Assembly: GCA_964036045.1 (NCBI GenBank)
Contig: OZ038382.1
Location: 100,814,357 to 100,878,356, forward strand
Length of the DNA: 64,000 nt
Source: Eutreptiella sp. 'Long Island Sound 2002'
Taxonomy: Eukaryota > Euglenozoa > Euglenophyceae > Eutreptiales > Eutreptiaceae
Reading direction: 5' to 3'
Under the pieces are notes generated by a model, which saw only the letters and a program-made list of their open reading frames with translations, had not been told where the DNA came from and did not search any database. Below are positions 1 to 12,103 of this stretch, piece by piece. The first letter of the stretch is position 1. Every line of letters starts with the position of its first letter. Position numbers and translations under genes: made by a program.

Positions 1-6
1 ACCTGA

Positions 7-135
7 GAACCCGTCTCCTCCTTTGTGTTGCGGGTCAGCACCCCTTGCATGGAGTATGTCCGGAAGCGCAAGACCAAGCTCCAGGTCTCTGACTTGCCAG
101 CTCTTATCCGGGCTATTAGAGCGATGGGCGACTGA
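7..135 (+). pseudogene. C-terminal fragment of an unidentified ORF
   Basis: An open frame enters from the left edge region, after a TGA at 4-6, and stops at TGA 133-135. The peptide is basic and ordinary-looking, with the sequence YVRKRKTKLQVSDLP followed by LIRAIRAMGD, and resembles the extreme C-terminus of a polyprotein. The codons before the TGA at the window edge cannot be seen, so the parent gene is unknown. Given its surroundings I infer another retroelement remnant. No domain is identifiable, and chance cannot be excluded. Confidence 0.3.
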
Positions 136-1255
136 CCCCCGCCGTGAGCTCTCTCGTGAGTTGGCAGATTGAGCGCGGGTCTTGCTTGCTTGCTCTTTCC
201 CCGTTCCGGTGCAATATTGTTCCAGTGGAGTGGTTGAAATGCTGCGCAAGTCGAGCAGCCCCCTAACCAGGTGGTTTGACACAGCTGTGCGTGTCGCCCT
301 GACCTCTGTGTGATGCCAACCTACCAAAGCTGAGTTCGGCGGGCCCAGTTCTGCTCATTCTGTGTCTCTTGTTGTCGAGTTGTTGTGGTTTCCCCCCCCT
401 CCCCCCCTGGTGAATCCTAAAGGAAACAGGCGTAGACGTCGCAGAGCCACGGGGATGCTTGCCCACTCTGACAAATGAAGTCAGAGCTAGAAGAGCAATT
501 TGGCTCCCCGGCACGCCGAGCGTGCAAGGCTTCACCGGACGAAAGCGTCGCACAAGAAGGACTCCCACACCGGGCTCAGTAGGTTAATGCGGCTGACCAT
601 GCCACCTCCTGCTGTATCCCATGGAACACAGGTGGGTGAATGGCCTACTGTCCAACATTTCTGACTGTTACTTGTCCCCTGTCACTCCCCGCCTGCTGAA
701 TTGGTCGAAAACCGGGAGGGTCGACTGACCCCCTCATTGTCTTGAGCTCTTGGGGCCTCGAAGCCCATACGACGTTGCGCAACGGGTGTCGTCGCCATGG
801 ACACTGCGAATGTGCGTGTGCTCTGGTCGAATGGCAACTTCAGGGATCCAGATGGTGGGTGAGTGTGTGTGAGTGGTTCGCCCTAAGGCACGTGTCTCTC
901 CACTCCCCCTGCGGATGCCTTATCCTGACCGGGGCATGGTTTGGTGCTCCTTACATGGTGTATCTACATGCCTATTGATGTATATGCCTGTGTCATGGCC
1001 TTGTTCTCCAGCATGTGCATCATCCATCGCTGTCACTTCTTATTTCATACGCCAGCGACCTTGGGTATTCTGTGTCTTACTGAGTGCAGCTATGTACGTG
1101 TCCACACCGTCCTGTCCGGACCACTACAGTACCACAGATTGTCCCCACAAGGGACACATACCTACATACTGAGGCAACCATATCCCTAGGGGCATGCTCA
1201 GCGTGTACATTCTTCTACATATGCTCCAGTTTGGGCCAATACCTCAGTACAGATT
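136..1255. other. Unassigned sequence
   Basis: No gene, repeat pair or RNA is recognised. Several overlapping ORFs under 105 residues occur in all frames, and none resembles a known family or persists in one frame. A CTTGCTTGCTTGCTC run lies near 181-195. Confidence 0.4.
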
Positions 1256-1864
1256 GTGCCTGTGCTACGGGGTGTTCCTGACTGTGCCTGTGGCAGAGAT
1301 CCGGAAGGCGCCAGGCTGAAAGCCCAGTTGCCTGAAGCGAACTCCTGCCACTGTAAGTCCCAGTGCGAGCCTACCAACCTGCCTCCCCAGTTCGGTTATG
1401 ACCTCCCCTGTCCTGACCTCGGTCAGTCTGCCCGGGAAACTGGTGATTTGAGGAGTCGACGCCTCTTCCTAGACTGCATGGGGACTCCCCAATGCATGGC
1501 CTTTGTAGTAATGGGCGAGGAGGAAGAAGGCCTTGAAGCCAGATCACTTATGGAGCAGCTCGTGTGGCTTTACCACTCAGGACTCGCATCGTGGAGATGG
1601 ACATGATGCACCCTTGCAAAGAACCCTGAGAAATCTCCCCTAGTCTGCGGCCTTGGCGGGATTGCGCCGTCCTGGCAGATCTCTGTGGTTGCTCCCCACC
1701 CCCGTGACCACCTGGGTCGTCGTGTGACGCCTATGTTGACCGTGTATACCACTGCCACTGTGGGTGTGACCATTGCGGCCGGCACCCGCTGCACCTGGAA
1801 TGAGTTAACGGGTCCTTTGGATGCCAAAGGAAAACCCTTCCCGGACCCAGAATTTGATACATGA
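1256..1864 (+). pseudogene. Decayed reading frame of unknown function
   Basis: One frame runs about 200 codons to TGA 1862-1864, interrupted only by TGA at 1604-1606. It can be followed upstream of 1256 past a TAG at 1187-1189. The first half is Cys-rich (several C-x-C and C-x3-C spacings). The second half has a hydrophobic Thr/Val-rich stretch and ends in an acidic/Pro tail. I do not recognise it. The single-frame persistence suggests decayed coding sequence, but composition alone could produce it. Confidence 0.25.
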
Positions 1865-3769
1865 TTCTTTAAAATCTCCTACCAAGCAATACCAAGGTTT
1901 TTGAGGAATTTTTTTACGATATCTGTCCGTATTTGGAGTCCTGTGCGGGCCCTAACCTAAGTATGAGCCTGATGAGGGAACCCCCCCAGCGACTGCCCTG
2001 GATACCTGCGGCCATGCTTGGGTGTGATGGAGCCCGCCCATGGTTTGCTCTAAGGAGGGGGGCGAAGCGGTACCCAGGACCCCATGGCCCATCCCATGAA
2101 TGTCTCACCTTCCCCGTGACACATGGACATTCCCCGTCCTGCCTGTGACGATATGTTTTCTCCAGAGCCTTGAGAATCGGTACGAGACTGATTGTGTCCC
2201 TAACCTTCCCAATTGGTGAAATCCCTCTCGACCTTTCACAACTTGATTTCGCTGATCGAACCATGCAGAAAAATTGATTCAAATCCGTTATTCTGACCCA
2301 ATTTCTCGCCGCCGTCAAATTGCCACCTGTCGTAGCCTGCGCGTGGTTGATCGCCGGCTCTCCATGGCCAGTTTTTTTTGGGCCCTCTGCCTCCTGTACC
2401 TTTGAGGGTAGAAAGGAAGTTAAGGGCTGGATCTGTCGGGTATTTCACGTACTTTCATCTGGTGTAGTCGGCAGAGATTTTTGCCCTAGCGTCTCTGAGA
2501 AAATCGGGGCACAAACCTTTCCGTCAAGTGAGCAAACTTATGGCTACCATAGACCATGAGTTCCTTGGAAAGTCTAAATCCCCCCCCTTTACCTTCCTCT
2601 CATACCCTTTTCACATGGGCATATCGTTTTCTTTCAGGAAGCGGTTTACAAGGCTGATTTGGAGCACTTCAAAGTGCGGAAAACTGAGGTTTCTATCGTG
2701 CGCAAACGCTAACGTTTTGTGCTTGTGAGCATGGACGTAAAGAACTTGTCACAATGTTCACAAGACCAAATGCCTGAGGCAATTTTTGATTATGGAGCTA
2801 ACTGGACGAACACTCCACACGATTCAATGCGTACCAAAACACAGCTGTTTCAACAGACGAGTTTCCCTCTACAAATTGCGCCAAAATGGCTGTGGTGCCA
2901 AGGCTCGTTCTCAAAGCTAATGGCAAGTTGAGCCTCGAATCAAAGTGATACGGAGGATGGAGACCAGGAACAACATCGTGTTCAGCTTGTTTGATTTCTC
3001 CAAGCTTGTGCATTCTTTTCTATAATGTTGCCGTTTTAGCACACGTGCCAATTCTTCATTTTGCACACGTGCCCATATGCATGCACGATTGACCTGGGAT
3101 CCAAGGGACGACTTGACCCATAATAAGCATGTTTGGAAACACTTACTATGGGTCCTTCCATTTAGCCATATGGCATACTATATGGCCTTTGGTGCCTGAT
3201 GGGTATATATGTCCCAATATTGGCATTCTGGCCCTTTTCCCCACTTTCAATGTGGTCCAAGGGTCAAAGTGTTCAGAATGCATATCTTGTGTTTCGAACC
3301 AAAACCCTTGTTGATAAAGGGACTTAAGGCTTTGGGTTGCTTCCATGCAAACGCCTGAAGCCCATTCCGCTTGGAAACCAGAGATACAATTTTTGGAGTG
3401 ATCACCTTTTGGACGACTAAGCCTTTTTTGGACCACAATGGTGCCCAACTCATTATCTCCCTCATTTTGGCCTTGGGGTTGTGTGCGCCCAGTATCCAAC
3501 ATAGAGGGGGATTGGGCAAGGGCACAAGAATCCAAATTGAATAGGCCGTGTCCCCCTGTATCCTCGCCTTGGGATGGGAGATCTATGGATGACCAAAAAT
3601 GAGATATGTTGCACCTTGCCATTCTTCTTGTGCAATTTCTTCGAAAAGGGGAAAAATGCCTACTGGCAACCTCAAGGGCTTGTATCGGGCACATATTGAG
3701 ATCTAGGTCCCACGTGACTGGAGCAAGTTTGGCTAACATTTTGCCCGCGATGGTCATGGAGGTATGGCA
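1865..3769. other. Unassigned AT-richer sequence left of element B
   Basis: No recognisable gene. The base composition shifts to AT-rich compared with 1-1860. The 203-codon open frame on the minus strand at 3146-3757 has no recognisable motif and is treated as chance. A short palindrome-like pair (gcacacgtgcc twice) lies near 3039-3072. Confidence 0.4.
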
Positions 3770-4538
3770 TCCTTTAGGGTATACTTTAGTTGTATAAGAG
3801 GTGCTCTAAGCACTCATGCATTTTTATCTTAGTATTGGCCCAACGAAAAATGGGTGATAACACATTTTGACCTATGGAACCAAACACTAAATCAGGATGT
3901 GGTGTGGACCCCTTTATCCCCAAGCTATAGGCACTAAAACATCTTTTCCTGGGCTGCTGAGGCACTGATATACTGAAGGCAGAGCGTATGAATTTATCTA
4001 TGTTTTCTCATGAATTCTTGGCTATCCTAGTGGTATGCACCCTAGGGGGCTGGGGCACCTCTTTTTCAGAGGTCCCCGGTTCAATACCCAGTCAGCCTAG
4101 CTATGCAGGAATATCCCATGTGACATGGCAGTGACCTCATCGCCACAAACCATGCCACCTCAGCACCTATGGGACCCAAAAACAAAGAGTGCACATCTCA
4201 AGATGACACTGTGGATGAGAGTGAGCCCCTGGGGCAGTTTTCCAATCAGCTTTTCTCAAACATGTAAAATAATTCATCCTGAGTTGCAATGTATGCTAAT
4301 TGCTGTGGTCTATTGTTGATAGTTGTTTTTTTCTAACTACTTGTGACTACGGCCTTTCATGCTTTGATCCTGACGCTCTTTCACTTGCTTATCTCTAGCT
4401 TGGGTTATCCTGGATTGGTTCTATTTCAACAATAAATCATTTTCCTCATCAAAAACAAGCAGCAGGAACCCTACACCAGCAGCAAGCAGCAGGAGAGGCA
4501 CAACAAACACACAGTGTTGAAATCACTATAAACCTTTC
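3770..4538 (+). repeat. 5' LTR of element B
   Basis: Direct repeat of 11334-12103. Shared sequence begins at ctttagggtatac and ends at cactataaa(c/a)ctttc. The copy at 3770 starts TC where the 3' copy starts TG, so the 5' terminal dinucleotide seems mutated. An internal segment (4057-4091) folds like a tRNA anticodon arm plus a degraded T arm. Confidence 0.8.
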
Positions 4539-4552
4539 TGGTAGCAAGAGGC
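4539..4552 (+). promoter_or_regulatory. Primer-binding site of element B
   Basis: TGGTAGCAAGAGGC begins exactly at the end of the 5' LTR. It resembles the initiator-Met tRNA primer-binding sites of many Ty3/gypsy elements (TGGTATCAGAGC) and shares TGGTAG with the PBS of elements A and C in this window. The tRNA identity is inferred. Confidence 0.6.
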
Positions 4553-4640
4553 AGACTGTCTCTGCGTACCGGCAGCAACCCCATGCCGTACATCCAGTGC
4601 GCCGAGATCAGTCATATATAAGCAAGAAGGGCGAACAAAT

Positions 4641-7070
4641 ATGGACACCAAAACAGAGGATACCGACGTGAGGACGGTGCCTGAGGCACCAGCAATGCCA
4701 GCACCTGGTGAACCTGGCCCTGGACGTAGCGCTGTACCTGTGGAGCCCTTACATGGGCCAGTGGGCGTGGCGGGGTATTCGATGGAAGGACTACAGTCGG
4801 CCTTCCGGGCCCTCTCAGTCGAGGAGGTGGACACCCATCCTGTGAAGTGAAAGAGAGAGAGAGAGAAGGATGCTGCAGAAAGCATAGCAGACGAAGGAGC
4901 AGACCAAGGGCACGACCCGACGAATGATCATACCTTCGAGGGCGCACCAAGCGCTTCTGGCCTCCACGCATCACCCTCTCCTATAACCACCACACTCCCA
5001 ACTTCAGACCCAGCCGCTGCAACATACATACCCATACCCAACCCGCCTATGGCTGAGGGCATAGGCCTTACTGGTGTGCCTACCTACCCTGCCTATGGTG
5101 TGAACCGACCTACCACTGCGTTTCCAGAGGCAACTACTACCAGTGAGCCGGTGACCTCCAGTTCTGCGCCGCGATGGTATGCGGCTGACTATCACAATCC
5201 TCTACCCGCTACGGGAGCCTATGTGGATGTACCTGGGCATGCAACCTTGAGTGGGTTGAGGAGAGGACCTGGGTCATGCGGCAGCAGGAGTAGAGGATCG
5301 GGGAGATCCTCCAACAGGTCCCTGACGTGTTCGGAGATCAGCGAGGTGCTCCGAGGAGCCACTTCTAATATTGTTGGCGACCTCACTCAAGAGATTTGAG
5401 ATAAACTGGAGCCCCTGATACCGCCCCAAGCGTCACCTACCACGGTGGGAATGTCACCCCATCGAGTACAGGCCAACCACCTGGTGGCAGGACTGACAAA
5501 CATTCTGGGGAGCCTGAGGAGCCGACCGATGCCGACCCCTGCAGCGATACCTAGAAGCCCTTTCGTTCCGAGGACGGCCCAGCCACCCTACAGTCACTTG
5601 GGGAATTCTACGATAGCCGAGCTGGACCGGCTGGGGCTAACAGCCCTGAGGGCAATGGTGGATGTGGAGCCCTACTGCTCCAGTGACCTAGGAGGAGATC
5701 CCTCCGATGATGAACCGCCGTCAATGACTTCTGCTTCGCCCTCGGAGGACGACGACCCGGAGGACCCCGAGAACCCAAGTGGGAAGAAGAAGAAGAAGAA
5801 AAAGAAGACCCGACGCCCTCGGGGACGCAGGTCTCAGGAGGCTAAGGCTATTGCCACCTCCAAGATTGTGGTGAACCTGCCTGAGTTCACAGGCAAGGAC
5901 CTCAGCGAGTTCGCTGAGAATTTCGGTCGGTTTCTCCGATTGACCGGCCAAACCCACGCTAGTGGACGGGTCAAGTGCGATCTGCTCCTGCAGTGTTGCA
6001 AGACCAAGTACCTGGAGAAGCAGGTCAAACAGATCGTGACTAAGTCCACCACCTTTGCCGATGTGTTGGTTGCCTTGAAGAGGCAGTACCCGACCTATGA
6101 AACCAACCAACCCATCACGACCGAGATCCAGATCCTGGCCGTGCTTCCCAACAACCCCAAACCTGGCAGGGTCTCTGAGCTATTGGCTGACCTAGATCAC
6201 TGGGCTGGACGGTTGACGCCCGGTTCCTACAGCAGCAACGACCTGCTCTTGTGGTTGGTGGCTAAGCTCCCCCGAGAGCTGTGGGATGAGTGCCGTACAA
6301 CGGCAGAGCGCAAGGCAAAAGCCCTCCACTACGAGGATTTATGCGTACTACTCCTGGAGCTGGCGCTGAAGAAAGAAAGCGACCAGCACCTAAACAACTA
6401 CTGTCCTGGCGGGGGAGGCTCTGGAAGCCAAGGCAAAGGGTACCAAGGATCCAAACCTGGACAGGGGACTACGGCCAAACACGCAGGTATCGTGAAAAAC
6501 GTCAAGGAGCTCTTCTGGTGTGATGCCAGAGATGAGCAGGGCCACCTGCAGCACGCCCCAGACTGCGAGCAGCAAGACTGCTTCGTAGTCCAAGGGAAGA
6601 AGCAGGAGACCAACACCGGCGCCAAGGCGAAGATGCCGGATCACTACAGGTGTACCATCACCTGTGACTTCTGTGGGAAGAGGAAGCACTATGAGGATGA
6701 GTGCTACCACAAGAAGCGCCTGTCAGCGAAGCTGAAGGGTGAGCATCCTGGCAAAAGCTCTGGCAAAGGTCGAGGCAAAGGCAAAGGCAACGACTCTGGC
6801 AAGGGCAAGTCGAAACGACGTGGACAAGGGCAAGACAAGAGTCAAAGTGAACGAGGAGGAGGCGCTAACCGCCAGCCAGACAAGGACGACCAGAACCCGG
6901 ACAAGAACGGAGGAAACCCAACCCTAATCCAGGGGGGAACTCGGAGCCCTCTGGGGGGCAGTCTGGTCCGAGCACACGCTCACAAACGCAGGCCCAGCGA
7001 AAACAAGGGGCTAAACGTGAGCATGAAGGCAGTGATGACGGCAACGCTAAGAAGAGAAGCAGTTTCATGA
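4641..7070 (+). pseudogene. gag: Gag of element B (two in-frame TGA stops)
   Basis: A single frame from the ATG at 4641 to 7070 encodes about 810 codons, interrupted by TGA at 4848-4850 and 5397-5399. The longest intact piece, 5445-7070, has 541 residues. The N-terminal third is Pro/Thr/Ser-rich. An acidic patch is followed by a run of eight lysines near 5785-5808 (nuclear-localisation-like). The capsid-like helical region follows (about 5850-6390), beginning with a NLPEFTGKDLSEFAENFGRF segment that has a counterpart in the Gag of element A. A CCHC knuckle, C-x2-C-x4-H-x4-C (CDFCGKRKHYEDEC), sits near 6670. The tail is Gly/Lys-rich and presumably binds RNA. Gag would form the particle. With two stops it is probably no longer translated as one protein. 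Confidence 0.75.
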
Positions 7071-7156
7071 GGATGGCCCGCAAATTGCGGAACAAGGGGT
7101 TCGAGGTGACGTGTCCCGCGGAGTTCTGACAGAGACGCTCCCGTGGGGCCCTGGAC

Positions 7157-7627
7157 TTGGTGTTCTGGGTACGTATCCGACTAGGGGGACATGAATACCT
7201 GGGGGTATTGGACACTGGGGCCACCATATCTATAGTGGCCAAGAAAATTTTACCTCCTGGGAGTGTGAAGAACACCAATACCACCGCGGCTATACGAATG
7301 GGGAATGGGCATGTGGTGCACAGCTGCGGGGACTGTGAGGTGGAGGTACCTATGGGCTCTCGAACTATCGCCCATCGGTTCTATGTGATGGACACGGAGG
7401 CCTTCGACTTTGTATAGAGGACTGACTTCTTCGTGCAGCACTCCCAGATACAATCCCTGACGCTGCAAGCACCCTACCTCCTCTACGTGGACCACGGCAG
7501 TGGCAGAGAGTCTGTGCCACTGGAGCAGTCGGAACATACCTCGAGCTACCTGAGGGTATGGAATGGGGAGCCCTCGAACATGATGGCGGCCTCCAAAAGG
7601 ACTATCAACTATTCGGGGAAGTCCTAG
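7157..7627 (+). pseudogene. Aspartic protease of element B
   Basis: The frame at 7157-7417 contains a retropepsin-type active site LDTGATISIV (DTG at 7211-7219), then a strand-rich region with a GNGHVV flap-like segment. The same frame resumes after a TAG at 7415-7417 and runs to 7627. The product would process the Gag-Pol polyprotein as a dimer. It is out of frame with gag (frame 3 to frame 2), so it was made by frameshifting or was separated by mutation. The downstream frame changes again at about 7560-7620. Confidence 0.65.
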
Positions 7628-8619
7628 ACCAAGGTCTGAAGGAGTTGGGTTACTCTAGAGAAGACCGAAGGGTGGAGTTGTTCGCCAGCGACAAGCAGCA
7701 TGTACTGGACCTTTACTGCAGCAAGGGGAAGAACTGCAGCTAGAAATGTTACTGGCCCTCTTTCGGGATGGCCTACGGGAACCCCAGGTTCAGTGAACTT
7801 GGGAAGGTCCTGACCAAGATGGCCTTTGAACGTTCCCGTATGGTCCCGTGTTCCCCCGACTGGGGAACCCATGGGGGCAACGAGTACTGGCCAAACCTCC
7901 TGGACAGGCTGACTATCAGCTCTGTTCGGTTACCTGATGAGGCCATCTACGTGCCTCTTGGGCGTAAGACGCCTATTGGGAAACCCGGATGGGGGAACAT
8001 GCTCAGTGTGGTGGACAGAGGTCTTACCTCCATCGCCTGGGAGGATCTGGACTCGACTCTGGTCCAGGCTATACAACGAGAAAGCGATGGACTCGCCTTG
8101 GGTGACTTGAAGGATCGACTACGACCTCAAGATGCTATTGAGACTATACCCGGAGGAGATGAATACGTCGTGACTAACACCAACGCCCCCAACTCTCCCT
8201 GCCATGTACCTGTTCCTGATGGAGTCTCTGAGTGTGGACTATCCGAGCTACTTAGCTCTATCCACTCAGATGACGAAACTGAGCACGACGCCTTCTTCGT
8301 GCAGACCTGTGTGGAGGAAGTGGAGAACGCCGAGTACGTCGCCCCACTGAAACCCCTACTCTCCATGAGGGTGGAAGACCCCGTGGACGAGAAGCTGGAC
8401 CCTCGATCCAGGCTAAGGGGGTATGTGGACTCCAAGAGCAAGTTGGTTGCAAAAACGCCATGCTACGCTAAGCCTACCCGCAGCTCATGGCCACTGAAGC
8501 AAGGACGTATGGGAGATCTATCCCAATTGAAATAGGACCTCAAACAGAAGAGCAGCCTTGGTGAGTTGCTGAGGCTCGCTGAGACGCTTGCCTCCAAGAC
8601 TAAAGCTAGGGACTGAACC
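7558..8619 (+). pseudogene. Dam-methyltransferase-like domain and linker of element B
   Basis: The frame runs from 7558 with TAG stops at 7741 and 8533 and ends near 8619. From 7672 to about 8025 it aligns by eye with domains in elements A and C. It has a VELFAS start, a GNPRF motif (7777-7791; NPRF in place of NPPF/NPPW), a hydrophobic strand ending in SPDWG, and an ending with MLSVVD. This is the pattern of the Dam-type N6-adenine methyltransferase family, where NPP[YFW] is catalytic motif IV. The Pro-to-Arg change and the stops argue that this copy is inactive. The remaining 170 codons are acidic linker sequence. In an intact element RT would follow; here it is absent. Confidence 0.5.
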
Positions 8620-11300
8620 TTACCCCTAAGTGTGCTACGTATGTCTGTGTATGTCTCACTTCTCTCCCGGGCGTGGCTCCTGAATCGACAAACTTCGCTG
8701 ATGTCGGACCGAAGGTCCTAGTCAGTTACTAGTACGACTTCTATGGCGCCCAATTTCTGTGCTGGCGCCTATCCATGGGAGGAGACGGCAAAAGCCCTAC
8801 CTACTAGGAGGGAGGGGTGGCCAAGTGTGCTAAGGGCATACAAAACACCCATTTTTGCTAATGGCCAAAAGCTAACGCACTCCCCTGCCCACGTGGAAAA
8901 GCACGCGGCACAGGAGACACCACTACCCTATACACCCCACCTACAGTGGCACCATCCTGGTGGGCGAGCACTTTTGCACCTGGCTCAAGCCCCCACTCAG
9001 GACTACGACTCCTACAGGCACGCTCTACTGGGTGGCGTTGAGGATGAAGACAAGAGCCCTAGCAGCTCACCTGTGAGAATGCAAGAAAACACAGAGCTAC
9101 TAAGCTTCTGTGCCCTACCAGGGACGCCACAACTCATTTCCCTGCTAGGGCTTGGAGGGAAGGGGTGCTCTTGTTGCATGCACAGCGTGAATGTTGTAGA
9201 GGTCGGGCTACGCTTGCTATCCTGGCTGAGTCGTAGCTTGTTTTTTGTGTGATCAGCGCCGTATATTTTAGCACGGCTCAAGGGACCACACCAGTTCACC
9301 CTGACCTTCCCACCTGAAGAACAAGGGCGGATGAAGTAGCGTTTGCAGCGGAGGAACCAAGACAATCTCCACTGATAAAAAAAAAAGCCGAAGAAAATGT
9401 TTTCCACTCTCGTTGATTGTGGTTGACGCCAAAGCTGACCTGGGAACCAAAGCAAGCAACGGGCACGGCCAAGGTCTCTCTCAGAAATCGATTGGGTTTG
9501 AACCGGTTTCGCCTCTACAGGGTTCCTCAGCAAACAGACATGGCTGAAACACAGAAATATGCACAGCGAAAATCGCATAATTCCAAAGACAGGCAATATA
9601 ATGTGAAACATGCCGAAAGTTCAGCGACAGTCTATATTATCTCATTCCTAAATTTCATCAAACTCAGTATTAGCGGCCCTGCACTGCGGCGCGCGCCGCT
9701 GTCCTGAAAAATTGCTTGACAGAAGTTAATGGTCTGAGGATAGCATATAGTTTGGCACTGTGCTTTAGAAAGGGCAATCGGCGTGACAGGCAGTGAACAA
9801 CACGTGACCATGACACCGGCACCGCTGAGTGATGCCACGCCCTCAGGACATGTACACGGGGGGTTTCCCACCCACCCACCTTCTTGGGCTTTTTATTTCT
9901 ATCATCCGCTTCTGAGATGGCCCTAGAATACGCTGTCCACAAACGCCCCTATCAAGCAAGCAAGCTTAAGGAACTCCACCCGTTCTCTTATAGAACGTGG
10001 GGTGGAGCCCCTGGGTAACCTAAACAAGGGTTGTACCGAGCGCACCACGCCTGGCCTACCCTTTAATGCGTGTGTGAATGCACGAGCATGCACAAGTTTC
10101 GAAGTTACCTGTGTCAATCACTGTTTTTCCTACAAATCTTACCCACAATCACGAAATCCACCAGGGGGTGGCCCCACCTGGGCTTACATAACATACTCAC
10201 CGCTTGAAAGTGAAGCAAGGTGAGGGAGAGGCGTGACACAAGCGAAAAAGGTCGCTATGCACTTGTGTGTATATCTAATCACCCTGATCTTACCTCTAAT
10301 CATCTGCAATCTTTCTAATCTATCCCTCTATCGTTTGTTAGCCCTGCTACAAGGCACGTTCACGGAGACACGAGACGAGCAATGTGCATGCTGCATACGA
10401 GACGAGCACACCTGTGGTTTATACCTGATTCCTTGAAGTCCTGCGGTTGATTTTTGAAATCTTGAATGTTGAATTCTTTCTGCCAATGTGGGTAGAATCT
10501 TCATGTTAGTCTCTTTATGTGTGTTTCGTCATTTTCGTCATTCTGCGTAACATACGTTTATAATCTTATTAATTCTTTACTTTCCGGCGCTTCGCTAGGA
10601 GCCGCTCCTGCGCGCAGCCTCTTTCTGCGTAAGAATTTTTTGATTTCAAAAATCAAGAGATGACCACAAATTGTATAAAAATGTGCATCTGATGCACAGT
10701 TGGATTCTGTCCAGGTGTGTGCCTTCAGAAAAATTCTAGGCCGTCATTTTACGGAAATAGGTGTTGTCGCTTCGCGCCTGCGTGGATTCGTCCCTCATTC
10801 TCCCATTCCTCTGTTGTACAGACCTTCTCCCAAAGCCTTGTTGAGTAGGCCGCTGTTCTGGCCGAAAAGCAGCGGCAGGAGACGGAACCAGAATCAAGAC
10901 CCCTCCGAGGGGCAATTCTAATTGAATCAGCGCACCCTCGCCCCAGTACCAGGACAGGTGTCTCCATCAGGTTCCTTGAGACTTGGGTCGGGCGTCCTAT
11001 GAGAGTCTGGCCTTGGGTTGTGTTACGCTGCAGCTTGGAGGGAGGGATGCACATGCATATGGTCTTGGCATGCCCTACTCTAACCCCACCAAGCCACAGG
11101 AACCCCGGCAGCGCCAAGAGCGCTGAGTTTTCTGTTGGAGATTGTCATCAACAATGCAGCAAGAGTCGCTGGCCATGGTAAGGCGCTCTTTTCGAGTGTT
11201 AGAAAAGCTATGGGGATTTTCAAGTAGGGGTGGAAACCAAGGAAAGGCCAAGAAATAATCCCTTTTTCCTGAAGATGCGACAGTGGTGGCCACCACAGCA
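8620..11300. other. Internal non-coding part of element B; pol region missing
   Basis: About 2.7 kb between the last pol-like codons and the 3' LTR. The frame at 8743-9252 (169 residues) has no recognisable motif. No YxDD box, RNase H acidic set or integrase HHCC/DDE pattern is visible on either strand. Part near 10440-10690 is AT-rich. It may be 3' untranslated sequence, or foreign sequence that replaced RT-integrase. Confidence 0.45.
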
Positions 11301-11321
11301 CAAGAGGGGAAGTAAGAAAAA
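11301..11321 (+). promoter_or_regulatory. Polypurine tract of element B
   Basis: caagaggggaagtaagaaaa-type purine run immediately upstream of the 3' LTR, the expected plus-strand primer site. About 12 bases separate it from the first base shared by both LTRs, so either the LTR begins at TG 11322 or the 5' copy has lost its outer end. Confidence 0.5.
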
Positions 11322-11333
11322 GTGCTTTTCCAA

Positions 11334-12103
11334 TGCTTTAGGGTATACTTTAGTTGTATTAGTGGTGCGCCAAGCACTCATGCATTTTTATCTTAGTATT
11401 GGCCCAGCCAAAAGGGGGGATAACACATTTTGACCTATGAAACCAAACACTAAGTCAGGATGTGGTGTCGACCCCCTTATCCCCAAGCTATAGGCACTAA
11501 AACATCTTTTCCTTGGCTGCTGAGGCACTGATATACTGAAGGCAGAGCCTATGAATTTATCTATGTTTTCTCATGAATTCTTAGCTATCATAGTGGTATG
11601 CACCCTAGGGGGCTGGGGCACCTCTTTTTGAGAGGTCCTGGGTTCAATACCCAGTCAGCCTAGCTAAGTAGGAATATCCCATGTGACATGGCAGTGACCT
11701 CATCGCCACAGGCCATGCCACCTCAGCACCTATGGGACTCAAAAGCAAGGAGTGCACATCTCAAAATGGCACTGTGGATGAGAGTGAGCCCCTGGGGCAG
11801 TTTTCCAATCCGTTTTTCTCAAACATGTAAAATATTTCATCCTGAGTTGCAATGTATGCTAATTGCTGTGGTCTATTGTTGATAGTTGTTTTTATCTAAC
11901 TTTTTGTGACTGCAGCATTTCATGCTTTGATCCTGACCTTCTTCTACTTGCTTATCTCTGGATTGGGTTATCCTGGATTGGTTGTATTTCAACATCAAAA
12001 CATTTTCCTCATCACAAAACAAGCAGCAGGAACCCTACACCAGCAGCAAGCAGCAGGAGAGGCACAACAAACACACAGTGTTGAAATCACTATAAAACTT
12101 TCT
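11334..12103 (+). repeat. 3' LTR of element B
   Basis: Direct repeat of 3770-4538, with mostly substitutions and one or two single-base gaps. It contains a better preserved tRNA-like segment than the 5' copy: a 5-bp stem with a 7-base loop at 11620-11636, then CTGGG-TTCAATA-CCCAG at 11638-11654. Confidence 0.8.

Larger units (their letters stand above)
3770..12103 (+). mobile_element. LTR retrotransposon B, Ty3/gypsy-like, lacking visible RT and integrase
   Basis: Two direct repeats of about 770 bp flank an internal region of 6.8 kb. The 5' repeat is followed at once by a TGGTAGCA-type PBS. The 3' repeat is preceded by a purine-rich tract. Internal coding runs gag (CCHC knuckle), aspartic protease (DTGA) and a Dam-methyltransferase-like domain, then stops near 8619. 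The remaining 2.7 kb before the 3' LTR shows no RT, RNase H or integrase motifs in any frame I read, so the copy is probably non-autonomous or internally deleted. The LTRs are roughly 94% identical by eye. No clear target-site duplication is visible, and the exact outer ends are uncertain by about 12 bp. Confidence 0.75.

Noticed and set aside
3146-3757. 203-residue minus-strand ORF
   Set aside because: No recognisable motif or neighbour, and a frame of this length is not surprising by chance in 128 kb of double-strand sequence.
4057-4091. tRNA gene in the 5' LTR of element B
   Set aside because: Only an anticodon-arm-like hairpin is intact; the T stem is degraded, the variable region is too short and there is no acceptor stem.
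8743-9252. 169-residue plus-strand ORF proposed as remaining pol of element B
   Set aside because: No RT, RNase H or integrase motif, and composition unlike the neighbouring gag-pol frames.
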